From positions 235,631 to 299,630 of the forward strand of contig NZ_QZEZ01000005.1 in the NCBI RefSeq assembly GCF_003594885.1: DNA of 64,000 nt. The letters are read 5' to 3'. Every line of letters begins with the position of its first letter. The first letter of the stretch is position 1. Below are positions 43,105-54,193 of this stretch, piece by piece. The notes under the pieces are model-generated. The model made no database searches. It was given only the letters and a program-made list of their open reading frames with translations, and was not told where the DNA came from. The stretch comes from Vallicoccus soli. Lineage in GTDB: Bacteria > Actinomycetota > Actinomycetes > Motilibacterales > Motilibacteraceae. The position numbers were made by a program, and so were the translations under genes.

Positions 43105-43769
43105 AGCGACCGCCCCCCGGCCCGCGCCGCGGCGGCGAAGCGCTCGTCGAAGGTGTCGAAGAGCTCCTGCTTGCCGGCGCGCTTGATGAGCATCGCGGTG
43201 ATGCGCTCGGTGACGACGCCGCGGATGAGGATGACGACGATGCCGACGAGGAAGTACCGCAGCGCCAGCGGCACGGTGGACTCGCCGAGCTGCGTGACGC
43301 CGGCCGCGACGCCGAGCCACACGAAGAGCTCGCCGGCGTTGGCGTACGGGAAGAACGTGGTGACCGGGTGCACGAAGGACACCGCGGAGTCGTAGAACGC
43401 GGGCTTGTAGCGCTCGGGCAGGAAGCGGCCGAACGTGTAGCACATCGGGTTGGTCAGCATGAGGACCGCGAGCACCGGCATGACGGTGTAGCGCGTGATC
43501 CACCACCGGGCCGACCACTGCACGGCGCGGGTGACGCGGTCCTCGCCGATGAACGCCACGAGGGCGTACATGAAGGTCAGGAGCACGATGAGCGTCGGCA
43601 GGATGCCGACGACGAGGCCGCTGAACTGCTGCCCGGCGGCGTTGAACAGGCCGATGAAGTGCTCGCCGGCCCAGACCAGGGCCTGGATGACGGGGTTGTC
43701 CGACTCGGCGCCGCTCGTCGGCTCCGTCGTCGAAGCCAGGACCAGCGGCGGCGCTGCTGCTGCTGCCAT
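43101..43769 (-). CDS. srlA: PTS glucitol/sorbitol-specific IIC component
   Basis: The 222-residue membrane protein has about four spans and the family segments AGEHFIGLFNAAGQQFSGLV, NPMCYTFGRFLPERYKPAFY and YANAGELFVWLGVAAGV. It forms the polyol channel with SrlE. ATG 43769 is preceded by GAGGAGGG. It is first in the operon srlA-srlE-srlB-dehydrogenase-zinc ribbon-gutM, whose promoter and palindromic operator lie between it and the divergent SorC-type regulator. Confidence 0.92.
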   Translation of the reverse strand: MAAAAAPPLVLASTTEPTSGAESDNPVIQALVWAGEHFIGLFNAAGQQFSGLVVGILPTLIVLLTFMYALVAFIGEDRVTRAVQWSARWWITRYTVMPVLAVLMLTNPMCYTFGRFLPERYKPAFYDSAVSFVHPVTTFFPYANAGELFVWLGVAAGVTQLGESTVPLALRYFLVGIVVILIRGVVTERITAMLIKRAGKQELFDTFDERFAAAARAGGRSL

Positions 43770-43802
43770 GCGCCCTCCTCGGGGCTGCTGCGGGGTCCGC
43801 GC

Positions 43803-43871
43803 CTGCACATCTGTGCAGGACGCTCACGACTGTGCAGCGACAGGTGTAGCACCGTGCGAGGTGCGTCACAA
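43803..43871 (-). promoter_or_regulatory. srl operon promoter and palindromic operator
   Basis: On the minus strand TTGTGA (43871-43866) and TACACC (43848-43843) are 17 bases apart. Downstream lie a half site TGTGCAG (43831-43837) and the palindrome CTGCACA-TC-TGTGCAG (43803-43818). The palindrome would sit just after the start point, where a bound protein blocks transcription. The SorC-type regulator is the obvious candidate. Confidence 0.65.
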
Positions 43872-43965
43872 GGCTTTCGGCGCAGGACGACGCACGCGGG
43901 TGCGCACCGTGCACGTGCGTGCGCGCGGCGCGGCGCAGGCGATCACCCGTGCGTACGATGGCCGC

Positions 43966-44928
43966 ATGCCGCCCGGGCGCGACCGCCAGACGCTCGTCAA
44001 GGTGGCGTCGCTGTACTACCTGGACGGGCGGTCCCAGGAGGACATCGCCCGCACGCTGCAGACGAGCCGCTCCAACGTCTCGCGCATGCTCGCCGCCGCG
44101 AAGGCCCAGGGGCTCGTGCAGATCCGGGTCCTCGACCTCGGCGCGCGCGACGGCGACCTCGAGGGGGCCCTGCGGGTGCGCCTGGGTCTCGACCCCGTGC
44201 GCGTCACGGCCTTCACCCCCGGCGAGAGCCAGCTCGAGCAGGTGGGGGCCCTGGCCGCGGAGTGGCTCGACGAGGCCCTGGTGGACGGGCAGTCGCTCGG
44301 CGTCTCCTGGGGCTCGTCGCTCAAGGCGATGACCGCCGCCTTCGCCACCGACCGCCCGCGCGCGGTCGACGTCGTGCCGCTCGTGGGCGGCCTGTCGAGC
44401 TCGGCCTCGCTCGTGTCCGGGCAGGAGCTCGTGCGCTCGCTCGCGACCGCCGTCGGGGGCACGTACCGCTACCTGCACGCCCCGGCGCTGCTGCGCTCGG
44501 CCGCCGCGCGCGACGCGCTCGTCACCGAGCCCGCGATCCGCGCGGCGCTCGACGCGGCGCGGGCCGTCGACCTCGCCGTCGTGGGGCTCGGCGCCGCCGG
44601 GCTCGGCTCGTCCGCGGTCGTGCTCGAGCAGCTCGAGCTCGGGACCGAGGACCGGGCCCGCTTCGAGGCCGCCGCCCCGGTCGGCGACACCTGCTGCCGC
44701 TTCTTCGACGCCGAGGGCCGCGCGGTGCTCGGCGCGGTGCACGACCAGGTCCTCGCCGTCGACCTCGACGACCTGCGGCGCGTGCCCACGGTGGTCGGGG
44801 TGGCCGCGGGCGCGGAGAAGGCCGCCGGTGTCCTCGCCGCGGTGCGCGGGGGGATCGTCGACGGCCTCGTGGTGGACTCGCGGCTGGCCCTCGCCCTGCT
44901 CGACCGGGCGGCCGCGGCGGGCGCCTAG
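43966..44928 (+). CDS. SorC/DeoR-type sugar-binding transcriptional regulator
   Basis: The 320-residue protein has an N-terminal HTH (LVKVASLYYLDGRSQEDIAR, then QTSRSNVSRMLAAAKAQGLV) and a SorC sugar-binding domain (about 60-315, with SLGVSWGSSLKAM, VVPLVGGLSS and VGLGAAGLGSS). It would sense a phosphorylated polyol and control the divergent srl operon. TACGAT is six bases before ATG 43966, so its message is probably leaderless. An in-frame ATG at 43957 lies inside that -10 box region and is rejected. Confidence 0.92.
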   Translation: MPPGRDRQTLVKVASLYYLDGRSQEDIARTLQTSRSNVSRMLAAAKAQGLVQIRVLDLGARDGDLEGALRVRLGLDPVRVTAFTPGESQLEQVGALAAEWLDEALVDGQSLGVSWGSSLKAMTAAFATDRPRAVDVVPLVGGLSSSASLVSGQELVRSLATAVGGTYRYLHAPALLRSAAARDALVTEPAIRAALDAARAVDLAVVGLGAAGLGSSAVVLEQLELGTEDRARFEAAAPVGDTCCRFFDAEGRAVLGAVHDQVLAVDLDDLRRVPTVVGVAAGAEKAAGVLAAVRGGIVDGLVVDSRLALALLDRAAAAGA

Positions 44929-44947
44929 GCCGGCGCCGGCGCGGCCG

Positions 44948-45041
44948 CCGGTCGGGCAGCCGGTCCATCGGGCAGCCGCCCGGTCGGGCAGCCGCCCGGT
45001 CGGGCAGCCGCCCGGTCGGGCAGCCGCCCGGTCGGGCGGGG
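44948..45041. repeat. 16-bp tandem repeat array between convergent genes
   Basis: CGGTCGGGCAGCCGCC is perfect at 44981, 44997 and 45013, with a partial copy at 45029 and degenerate copies from 44948. Each unit can fold CGGGC-AGCC-GCCCG with its neighbour, so the array may also end transcription from the regulator on the left and the cupin on the right. Unit length equals that of the array at 2361, with a different sequence. Confidence 0.85.
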
Positions 45042-45054
45042 ACGGGGAGCCGCG

Positions 45055-45447
45055 TCAGTGCTGCGGCGGCTCGTCCTCGCCGGACTCCTCGGCGGCGTCG
45101 GCCTCCTCCTTGGTGCGGTGGACCGCGCCGTCGGCGTGCTCCGGCGGGCCGTACACCGTGTAGAGGACGAGCGGGTTCGGCCCGGTGTTGACGAAGTTGT
45201 GCTTGGTGCCCGCGGGGACCACGACGAGGTCGCCCTGCGCGACGGCCTTGGTCTCGCCGCCGACCCGCGCCTCGCCGGTGCCGCTGACGAAGCTGAGCAC
45301 CTGGTCGATGTCCTCGTGCACCTCCTCGCCGATCTCCCCGTCCGGCGGGATGGTCATGATGACGAGCTGCGTGTTCGTCCCGGTCCACAGGACGCGGCGG
45401 AAGTCGGCGCTCTGCTCGGCCACGGTCGCGATGGTGAAGTGCTGCAT
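45055..45447 (-). CDS. Cupin-domain protein
   Basis: The 130-residue single cupin has motif 1 [19 protein letters not shown] and motif 2 [18 protein letters not shown], with the expected His and Glu metal ligands partly kept (H-x-D-x-D in motif 1). Many such small cupins bind a metal and an unknown ligand; no reaction can be assigned. The last 25 residues are acidic ([15 protein letters not shown]). ATG 45447 has GGGAAGG upstream. It is divergent from the chemoreceptor gene. Confidence 0.82.
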   Translation of the reverse strand: MQHFTIATVAEQSADFRRVLWTGTNTQLVIMTIPPDGEIGEEVHEDIDQVLSFVSGTGEARVGGETKAVAQGDLVVVPAGTKHNFVNTGPNPLVLYTVYGPPEHADGAVHRTKEEADAAEESGEDEPPQH

Positions 45448-45555
45448 GGCCCGGCACCTTCCCTGCTCGCGCCACGATCACGCGCCCCCGGCGCTCAAGC
45501 CCGCCCCTGCGCCCGCCGACAGGTAGCGGCGGCAACGGATCGGGAGGGATCGGGC

Positions 45556-47658
45556 ATGGGGAGCATCCGGCGCAAGGTGGTCGCGGTGGGGGCGGGCGGG
45601 ACGCTCGTCACCGCCGCCCTGCTGACCGCCACCGGCTGGTGGCAGAGCGGGCAGTTCGGCGACCGCGCCCGCGCGGGGACGGAGGCGCTGACCGAGCAGG
45701 TGCTCGACCAGGTCGCCACCGGGGCGTACGACGTCGTGCGGACGCAGGGCGAGCTCGTCGGCAAGACCGTCGAGTCCGACCTGCGCGTCGCCTCCGAGCT
45801 CGCCGCGCGCGAGGGGGGCATCGCCGAGGCGGGGGGCGGCGTCGCCTGGACGGCGGTCGACCAGCTGACCCAGCGCGAGCGCGCGGTCGAGCTGCCCCGG
45901 ATGGCCGTGGGCGGGCGCTGGCTCGGCCAGGAGCGCAGCCTCGAGCGCGAGGTGGCGTTCGTCGACGAGGTCCGCGAGCTCACGGGGGCCACGGTCACCG
46001 TCTTCCAGCGCATGGGCCCGGAGGGCGACATGCTGCGGGTGGCCACGACCGTGGAGAAGCAGGACGGCACCCGCGCCCTGGGGACGTACGTCCCGCGGGT
46101 CGGCCCCGACGGCTCGCCGAGCCCGGTCCTCGAGGAGGTCCTCGCGGGGCGGACGTTCCGCGGCACCGCCTTCGTCGTCGACGCCTGGTACGACTCGGCG
46201 TACCAGCCGATCCGCGACGCCGCCGGCGAGGTCGTCGGCATGCTGTACGTCGGCATCAAGCAGCAGGCCGTCCCGAGCCTGCGCGAGTCGCTCCTCGCGA
46301 CCGAGGTCGGCGAGCACGGGTACGTGTCCGTCCTCGGCGCGACCGGCACCCGCAAGGGGACGTACCTCGTCGCCCCCGAGGGCGCGGCCGACGGCGACGA
46401 CGTGCTCGGGACGCGCGACGCCGAGGGCCGGGCGTGGGTCGCCGAGGTCGTCGGCCGGGCGCCCTCGCTCGCCGCGGGGGAGATCGGGCAGGTGCGCTTC
46501 GTGGACCCCGAGCACGGGCCCAGCACCGCGCGCTTCCTCTACTACGCGCCGTGGGACTGGGTGGTCACCGAGGTGTCCCGCGACGCGGACTACGCCGCGG
46601 CGACGGCCGCGGTGGAGGACGGGCGGGGCGCCATGGTGCGCCTGCTGCTGCTCGTCGGCCTGCTCGTCACCGCCGTCGCCGGCGGGCTGAGCTGGGTGCT
46701 CGCCCGCCGCGTGGCGGACCCGGTGGGGCGGATGGCCGCGGTCGCGGGCCGGCTCGCCGCCGGCGACACCTCCGGGCCGCGGGTCGAGCACCGCGCCGAC
46801 GACGAGACGGGCGAGCTCGCCGACGCCTTCCGCGCCATGACCGACTACCAGCTGGAGGCGACCCGGGTGGCCGAGGCGCTGGCCCGCGGCGACCTCGGGG
46901 TCGACATCGCGCCGCAGGGCCCCGACGACCGGATGGGCCAGGCCCTGTCGGGCATGGTCCGCACCCTGCGCGGCACGCTCGAGGACACGCGCCGGGTCAA
47001 CGAGCAGCTGCGCGAGCGCACCGCCCGCATCGCCGGGGCGGCGGGGACCACCACCGAGGAGGTGCGGACCGCGCTGCGCACCGTCGGCGAGGTCGAGGCG
47101 GTGGCGGCCGACGCGCGCGAGCGCGCCGCGCAGGGCATCGCCGGCATCGACGGCATCGCCGCGGCGATGGACGGCATCGTGGCCAGCATCCGGGCCTCGG
47201 AGGAGGTCGTCACGACGCTGGGGGAGCAGTCGGCGAAGATCGACGAGATCGTCCGCTTCATCAGCTCGATCAGCGAGCAGACCAACCTCCTCGCGCTCAA
47301 CGCCACCATCGAGGCGGCCCGCGCGGGCGACGCCGGCAAGGGCTTCGCCGTCGTCGCGAGCGAGGTGAAGCAGCTGGCGCAGGAGTCGGCGGCCTCCACC
47401 GAGCGCATCAGCGCCCTCGTCGAGGGGATCGGGGCCTCCGTCGCCGAGGCCGTGCGCGGCATCGAGGTCAGCCGCGGCGAGGTGACCGCGGGCGCGACGA
47501 CCGTGGAGGCCGCCGGGCGCGCGTTCGCGTCCATCGAGGAGGCGGTGCGCGAGCTCGCCGAGCAGGTGGGCGCCGTGCGCGGCTCCGCTGCGCGCATCGA
47601 CGAGGCCGCCCGGGTGATCGGGGACCAGGCCGGGGGCCTGGTCGAGGCCGCGGGGTGA
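45556..47658 (+). CDS. Methyl-accepting chemotaxis protein with Cache sensor
   Basis: The 700-residue receptor has membrane spans at about 10-28 and 357-378. A large outside double-Cache (Cache3-Cache2-like) sensor lies between them, with [25 protein letters not shown] pair follows at about 380-485. The cytoplasmic signalling coil ends in the receptor tip [20 protein letters not shown], which docks CheA and CheW. Ligand is unknown; cupin and dhaKLM neighbours hint at small carbon compounds but this is weak. No che or flagellar genes are in the window, so they must be elsewhere. ATG 45556 has GGGAGGGA upstream. Confidence 0.93.
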   Translation: MGSIRRKVVAVGAGGTLVTAALLTATGWWQSGQFGDRARAGTEALTEQVLDQVATGAYDVVRTQGELVGKTVESDLRVASELAAREGGIAEAGGGVAWTAVDQLTQRERAVELPRMAVGGRWLGQERSLEREVAFVDEVRELTGATVTVFQRMGPEGDMLRVATTVEKQDGTRALGTYVPRVGPDGSPSPVLEEVLAGRTFRGTAFVVDAWYDSAYQPIRDAAGEVVGMLYVGIKQQAVPSLRESLLATEVGEHGYVSVLGATGTRKGTYLVAPEGAADGDDVLGTRDAEGRAWVAEVVGRAPSLAAGEIGQVRFVDPEHGPSTARFLYYAPWDWVVTEVSRDADYAAATAAVEDGRGAMVRLLLLVGLLVTAVAGGLSWVLARRVADPVGRMAAVAGRLAAGDTSGPRVEHRADDETGELADAFRAMTDYQLEATRVAEALARGDLGVDIAPQGPDDRMGQALSGMVRTLRGTLEDTRRVNEQLRERTARIAGAAGTTTEEVRTALRTVGEVEAVAADARERAAQGIAGIDGIAAAMDGIVASIRASEEVVTTLGEQSAKIDEIVRFISSISEQTNLLALNATIEAARAGDAGKGFAVVASEVKQLAQESAASTERISALVEGIGASVAEAVRGIEVSRGEVTAGATTVEAAGRAFASIEEAVRELAEQVGAVRGSAARIDEAARVIGDQAGGLVEAAG

Positions 47659-47668
47659 GCCCGGTCCG

Positions 47669-47697
47669 TTGACACGCCCGGGGCCGCTGCCTAGCGT
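47669..47697 (+). promoter_or_regulatory. Promoter of dhaKLM
   Basis: TTGACA (47669-47674), a 17-base spacer and TAGCGT (47692-47697) form a strong vegetative-type promoter, giving a leader of about 50 bases before dhaK. Confidence 0.8.
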
Positions 47698-47754
47698 CCC
47701 CGGCAGACCGGCGGGGCGCAGCGGGCGCCCCGCCGGGAGCGTGAGGGAGCGCCG

Positions 47755-48747
47755 GTGAAGAAGCTGCTGAACGACCCCGCGGACGCCGTGACGGAGGCCC
47801 TGCGGGGCCTGGCGGCGGCGCACCCCGAGCTCTCGGTCGACGTGGACGCCAAGGTGGTCACCCGGGCCTCGGGCCCGACGCGCGGCAAGGTCGGCCTGGT
47901 CTCCGGCGGCGGCTCGGGCCACGAGCCCCTGCACGCCGGGTTCGTCGGGCACGGCATGCTCGACGCCGCGTGCCCGGGGGAGGTCTTCACCTCGCCGGTC
48001 CCCGACCAGATGCTGCAGGCGACCCGGGCCGTCGACGGCGGCGCGGGCGTCCTGCACGTCGTGAAGAACTACACCGGCGACGTCCTCAACTTCCAGATGG
48101 CCGCGGAGATGGCCGACGACGAGGGCGTGCAGGTCGAGACGGTCCTGGTCGACGACGACGTCGCGGTGGTCGACAGCACGTGGACCGCCGGCCGGCGCGG
48201 CACCGGCGCGACGCTCTTCGTCGAGAAGGTCGTCGGCGCCGCGGCCGAGCGCGGCGACGCGCTCGGCGACCTGGCCGCGCTCGGGCGCGAGGTCGTCGAG
48301 CGCACCCGCAGCTTCGGCGTCGCCCTCACGCCGTGCACGACCCCGGGATCGAGCAAGCCCGGCTTCGAGCTGGGCGAGGACCAGATGGAGCTCGGCGTCG
48401 GCATCCACGGCGAGCCCGGGCGCAGCACCGCGCCGCTGGCCACCGCCCGCGAGATCGCCGAGGCGAGCGTCGCCGCGATCCACGACGACATGCCGCTCGA
48501 GGGCGAGCTCCTCGTGCTCGTCAACGGCATGGGCGGGACCCCGCTCATGGAGCTGTACGTCCTCGTCGACGGCGTCCGCGCCGCGGTCGAGGGCCGGGGC
48601 GCGCGCATCGGGCGGATCCTCGTCGGCGACTTCGTCACCAGCCTGGAGATGGCGGGCAGCATGGTGAGCCTGTGCCGGCTCACCCCGCAGATCGCCGAGC
48701 TGTGGGACGCGCCGGTGCAGACCCCCGCCCTGCGGTGGGGCCGGTGA
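47755..48747 (+). CDS. dhaK: Dihydroxyacetone kinase subunit DhaK
   Basis: The 330-residue subunit binds dihydroxyacetone covalently through a histidine. Family motifs are GLVSGGGSGHEPLHAGFVGH, VKNYTGDVLNFQMA and LGVGIHGEPGR, the last holding the likely substrate histidine. GGAGCGCC precedes GTG 47755. It forms the PTS-dependent kinase with DhaL and DhaM, which follow with four-base overlaps. Confidence 0.96.
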   Translation: MKKLLNDPADAVTEALRGLAAAHPELSVDVDAKVVTRASGPTRGKVGLVSGGGSGHEPLHAGFVGHGMLDAACPGEVFTSPVPDQMLQATRAVDGGAGVLHVVKNYTGDVLNFQMAAEMADDEGVQVETVLVDDDVAVVDSTWTAGRRGTGATLFVEKVVGAAAERGDALGDLAALGREVVERTRSFGVALTPCTTPGSSKPGFELGEDQMELGVGIHGEPGRSTAPLATAREIAEASVAAIHDDMPLEGELLVLVNGMGGTPLMELYVLVDGVRAAVEGRGARIGRILVGDFVTSLEMAGSMVSLCRLTPQIAELWDAPVQTPALRWGR

Positions 48748-49385
48748 GCGGCGGGCTCGACGCCGCCCGCGCCGGTGCCTGGGTGCGCCGGCTCGCCGAG
48801 CTCGTGCAGGAGCGCAAGGACGAGCTGACCGACCTCGACCGGCCGATCGGCGACTCGGACCACGGGGTCAACCTGCACCGCGGCATGACCGCCGCGGTCG
48901 CGGCGCTCGACGCGGGGGACCCCGCGACCCCCGGCGCCGTCCTCACCGCCGTGGGCTCGGCGCTGGTCAGCAAGGTGGGCGGTGCGAGCGGCCCCCTCTA
49001 CGGCACCGCCCTGCGCCGCGCGGGCAAGGCGCTCGGCGACGCCGGGGAGGCCGGCACCCCGGAGCTCGCCCGGGCGCTGCGCGCCGCCCTCGAGGGCGTC
49101 GTCAAGCTCGGCGGCGCCCAGCCGGGCGACGCCACGCTCGTCGACGCGCTCGCACCGGCGGTCGAGGCGCTGGAGGCGGCGGCCGGGCGCGGCGACGACC
49201 CGGCCGCAGCCGCGCGCGCGGCGGCGGGCGCGGCCGAGGAGGGTGCCCTCGCGACCACGCCGATGGTCGCCCGCAAGGGCCGGGCGAGCTACCTCGGCGA
49301 GCGCAGCGCCGGTCACCAGGACCCCGGGGCCACCTCCACGGCGCTGCTCGTACGGGCCCTCGCCGACGCCCTGGAGGGGGCGTGA
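48744..49385 (+). CDS. dhaL: Dihydroxyacetone kinase subunit DhaL
   Basis: The 213-residue helical subunit carries ADP as a fixed cofactor that is rephosphorylated by DhaM. The metal-binding aspartates are in PIGDSDHGVNLHRGM, and the nucleotide loop in KVGGASGPLYGTALRRAG and GDATLVDAL. Its GTG overlaps the dhaK stop (GTGA). Confidence 0.95.
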   Translation: MSGGLDAARAGAWVRRLAELVQERKDELTDLDRPIGDSDHGVNLHRGMTAAVAALDAGDPATPGAVLTAVGSALVSKVGGASGPLYGTALRRAGKALGDAGEAGTPELARALRAALEGVVKLGGAQPGDATLVDALAPAVEALEAAAGRGDDPAAAARAAAGAAEEGALATTPMVARKGRASYLGERSAGHQDPGATSTALLVRALADALEGA

Positions 49386-49786
49386 GCGCCCCGGTGCGCC
49401 TCGTGCTGCTCTCGCACAGCGCCACCGCCGCGGCCGGTGTCGCCGAGCTCGCCGGCCAGGTGGCCGGGGCGCCCGAGCGGGTGACCGGCGTCGGCGGCAC
49501 CGAGGACGGGCGCCTCGGCACGAGCATCGACCTGCTCGAGGACGCGGTGGAGGCGGCGCTCGACGGCGGCTGCGACGTCGTGCTGCTCCCCGACCTCGGC
49601 AGCTCGGTGCTCACGGCGCGCGCCCTGCTCGCCGAGCTCGACGACGAGGTGGCGGCGCGGGTGGCCCTCGTGGACGCCCCGTTCCTCGAGGGGGCGGTCG
49701 GCGCGGCGGTCGCCCTGTCCACGGGCGCGGACCTGCAGGAGGTGCGCGCCCAGGCCGAGACGGCCCGGGGCCTGCGCAAGCTCTGA
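49382..49786 (+). CDS. dhaM: Dihydroxyacetone kinase phosphotransfer subunit DhaM, single IIA domain
   Basis: The 134-residue protein is a mannose-type IIA domain with the phosphohistidine in VLLSHSATAAAGVAEL and the LEDAVEAALDGGCDVVLL helix. The HPr-like and EI-like domains found in E. coli DhaM are missing, so phosphate must come from general EI and HPr encoded elsewhere. The same general proteins would serve the sorbitol PTS in this window. The GTG overlaps the dhaL stop. Confidence 0.93.
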   Translation: MSAPVRLVLLSHSATAAAGVAELAGQVAGAPERVTGVGGTEDGRLGTSIDLLEDAVEAALDGGCDVVLLPDLGSSVLTARALLAELDDEVAARVALVDAPFLEGAVGAAVALSTGADLQEVRAQAETARGLRKL

Positions 49787-49911
49787 GCAGCGCGCCGGGC
49801 GCCACCCGAACGGCTCAAGGACCGGGCGGGTCCCGCCGAAGGACCCAGCGAGCGGTGCCCGCCCGGCGCGCCGGTGCCGCGCCCGTCCCCGCCCTACCGG
49901 AGGTAGCCCCC

Positions 49912-50304
49912 ATGGCCCGCGTGCTCGTCGTCGAGGACGACCCGGACATCCGCGAGCTCGTCTCCCTGCGGCTGCGCGCCGCGGGGCACCGCACGGTCGC
50001 CGTGGACGACGGCGAGTCCGCGCTCGCGCTGGTCGACGCGCACGGCGGGCCGGAGGTCGCGGTGCTCGACGTCGGCCTGCCCGGGCTCGACGGCTTCGCG
50101 ACCCTGCAGGAGCTGCGCGCGCGCCCGGGCCTGCACGACGTCCCCGCGGTCTTCCTCACCGCGCGCGTCCACGAGGCCGACGTGGAGCGCGGCCGCGCCC
50201 TGGGTGCGACGTACCTCACGAAGCCGTTCATCGCCTCGGCGCTCATCGCGACGGTCGAGCGGCTCGCCCGCGAGCGCGCGGTGGTCGCCGCCGACGGCTG
50301 GTGA
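49912..50304 (+). CDS. Stand-alone response regulator receiver
   Basis: The 130-residue CheY-like protein has the acid pocket VLVVEDDPDIRELV, phosphoacceptor Asp in VAVLDVGLPGLDGFATL, Thr in PAVFLTARV and Lys in YLTKPF. No output domain is attached. ATG 49912 has CCGGAGGTAG upstream. It lies ahead of a cluster with a kinase and two more receivers. Confidence 0.92.
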   Translation: MARVLVVEDDPDIRELVSLRLRAAGHRTVAVDDGESALALVDAHGGPEVAVLDVGLPGLDGFATLQELRARPGLHDVPAVFLTARVHEADVERGRALGATYLTKPFIASALIATVERLARERAVVAADGW

Positions 50305-50338
50305 GCCGCGCCGACGGTCCGCGCGCCGCGCCGTACGG

Positions 50339-50755
50339 CTAGTCGTCGAGGCAGCCGTCGAGGGCGCGGCTGGTCGCCGCGTCGGCGGGCGCCACGTGCC
50401 AGCCCCCGTCGGGGGCGGGGCTGGCGACGACGCGCAGCCCCCCGCGCGGCAGGTCCTCGGCCTCGCCCGTGGAGACCCGGCCGGACGGCTCGCCGCGCTG
50501 CGGGGCCGGGGGCACCACGAGGACGTCCGCGACGCGGTCCGGCAGCGTGCGCTGGCCCTCCCACTGCGCCTGCGCCACCGCGACCGACCGCTCGTCCAGG
50601 CCGCACCACGACAGGCGGGCGGCGACGGCCTTCTCCGCGCGGTTCATGCGCTCGGCACCCCCCACGCCGGCGGCGAGCAGGCCGGTCGCCAGCAGCGCCG
50701 GCATGAGGGACCAGGCGGCCGCCTGCCGACGGACGGCGCGGGCGCGCAGGGGCAC
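50339..50755 (-). CDS. Exported or membrane-anchored protein of unknown function
   Basis: The 138-residue product has one N-terminal hydrophobic segment (WSLMPALLATGLLAAGVGGA, residues about 15-34). A soluble part with two cysteines follows (LSWCGLDERS and the final ALDGCLDD), which could form a disulfide outside the cell. GTG 50755 has GGGAGGAG four bases upstream; longer frames add only low-complexity residues. It is on the opposite strand within the signalling cluster. No family is recognised. Confidence 0.6.
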   Translation of the reverse strand: MPLRARAVRRQAAAWSLMPALLATGLLAAGVGGAERMNRAEKAVAARLSWCGLDERSVAVAQAQWEGQRTLPDRVADVLVVPPAPQRGEPSGRVSTGEAEDLPRGGLRVVASPAPDGGWHVAPADAATSRALDGCLDD

Positions 50756-50910
50756 GACTCCTCCCGGAGCATCTCGGTGGGACCGCCGACGGCCGGGGCG
50801 GGGAGCGCCCGCGGGGCCGGGTGCGGCGTGGCAGGAGGGTGCCCGTCCGCCGAGGTCACGAAACGGCATCGGACCTCGACCGGCGCGACGACCCCCTACG
50901 ATTACCCGTC

Positions 50911-52142
50911 GTGACGCCACCTCCGACGGGTGCCCCCGGCACCCTGCCGCCCCCGGGCACCGCCCCCGGCGCCCCCGGCCCGGCGGACCCCTCCGGCACC
51001 GGCGTCCTGCTCGTGGAGGACGACGAGGGCGACGCGTTCCTCGTCCAGGAGCTGCTCCTCGAGGCCTCCGCCCAGGTCGAGATCCGCTGGGTGCGCAGCG
51101 TGAGCGCGGCGCTCGAGGCGCTCGAGGCGGGCCGGGGCTCGTACGACTGCGTGCTGCTCGACCTCGGCCTGCCCGACGCGGAGGGCCTCGTCGCCCTGCG
51201 CCGCGTGCTCGAGCGCGTGCCCGAGGCGGCGGTGCTCGTGCTGACCGGCCTCGCCGACGAGCACCGCGGCGCCGAGGCCGTCGCCGCGGGCGCGCAGGAC
51301 TACCTCGTCAAGGGCCAGGTCGACGGCCAGCTGCTGGCCCGGTCGATCCGCTACGCCCTGGAGCGCAAGCGCGCCGAGGAGCAGCTGCGCCGCCTCTACG
51401 CGACGGAGCTGCGCGCGGCCGAGAACGCGCGGCTCGAGCGCGGCCTGCTGCCCAAGCCGCTGCTGCGCGACCGCCGGCTCGAGGTCGAGCCGCGCTACCG
51501 CCCGGGGCGCGGCGCCGTGCTCGGCGGCGACTTCTACGACGTCGTGGAGACCGAGGACGGCACGCTGCTCGTCCTGCTCGGCGACGTCGCGGGGCACGGC
51601 CCCGACGAGGCCGCGCTCGGGGTGTGCCTGCGCATCGCCTGGCGGGCCCTGGTGCTCGCGGGCATCGAGCGCGACCGCCTGCTGCCGTGCCTGGAGGACG
51701 TGCTCGTGCAGGAGCGCGCCTCCGAGGAGGTCTTCGCCACGCTCTGCCTGCTCGTCGTCGCGCCGGACCGGCGCTCGGCGCGGATCGTCCTGGCCGGGCA
51801 CCCGGCGCCGCTGCTGCTCGGCGCCGAGCCGGTGCAGCTGCCCGACGACCTCGTCGGGCCCGCGCTGGGCGTGCTGCCGGGCGTGGTCTGGGGGAGCCGC
51901 ACCGTGCAGCTGGAGGGGGCCTGGCGGGTCATGGCCTTCAGCGACGGCCTCGTGGAGGGGCACGTCGACGGCGGCCCCGACCGCCTCGGCGTCGACGGGC
52001 TGCTCGACCTGGTCCGCGCCAGCGACGTCTACGACCGCAGCGGCCCCCTCGCCGACGAGCTCATCCAGCGCGCCCAGGACCTGCACGGCGGCGAGCTCGA
52101 CGACGACGTGGCCGTCGTCGTCGTGGGCTTCGGGCCCGCCGC

Positions 52143-52146
<4 letters not shown>
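50911..52146 (+). CDS. Response regulator with PP2C phosphatase output (RsbU/RssB-like)
   Basis: The 411-residue protein starts with a Pro-rich stretch and a receiver domain (about 32-150; [39 protein letters not shown]). A coiled linker and a C-terminal PP2C-type serine phosphatase follow (about 190-410; [29 protein letters not shown]). Such proteins dephosphorylate anti-sigma antagonists in partner-switching pathways. TACGAT is eight bases before GTG 50911. The kinase gene starts on its stop codon (GTGA). Confidence 0.92.
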
Positions 52147-53749
<1,603 letters not shown>

Positions 53750-53753
<4 letters not shown>

Positions 53754-54193
53754 CCGGTAGCGGGGAGCGCGCGATCGAGGTGCTGCTCGTCGAGGACGAC
53801 CCGGGCGACGTGCTCATGACCCGCGAGGCGTTCGAGGACAACAAGGTCCGGAACACCCTGCACGTCGTGACCAACGGGGTCGACGCGATGGCGTTCCTGC
53901 GCAAGGAGGGGGACCACGCCGGGGCGCCGACGCCCGACCTGGTCCTGCTCGACCTCAACCTGCCGCGGATGGACGGGCGCGAGGTGCTGGCGGCCGTCAA
54001 GGACGACCCGGAGCTGCGGCGCATCCCGGTCGTCGTCCTCACCACGTCGGAGGCGGAGGAGGACGTGCTGCGCAGCTACTCGCTGCACGCCAACGCGTAC
54101 GTCACCAAGCCGGTCGACTTCGAGCGGTTCATCGACGTGGTCCGGCAGATCGACGACTTCTTCGTCAGCGTGGTCCGGCTGCCGCGCGGCTGA
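53750..54193 (+). CDS. Rcp1-like response regulator
   Basis: The 147-residue receiver has [20 protein letters not shown], the Asp in [33 protein letters not shown] and the Lys in AYVTKPVDF. The [11 protein letters not shown] form is typical of Rcp1-like single receivers paired with phytochrome-type kinases, such as the one directly upstream, whose stop it overlaps by four bases. It may pass phosphate on to, or compete with, the receiver-phosphatase two genes upstream. Confidence 0.93.
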
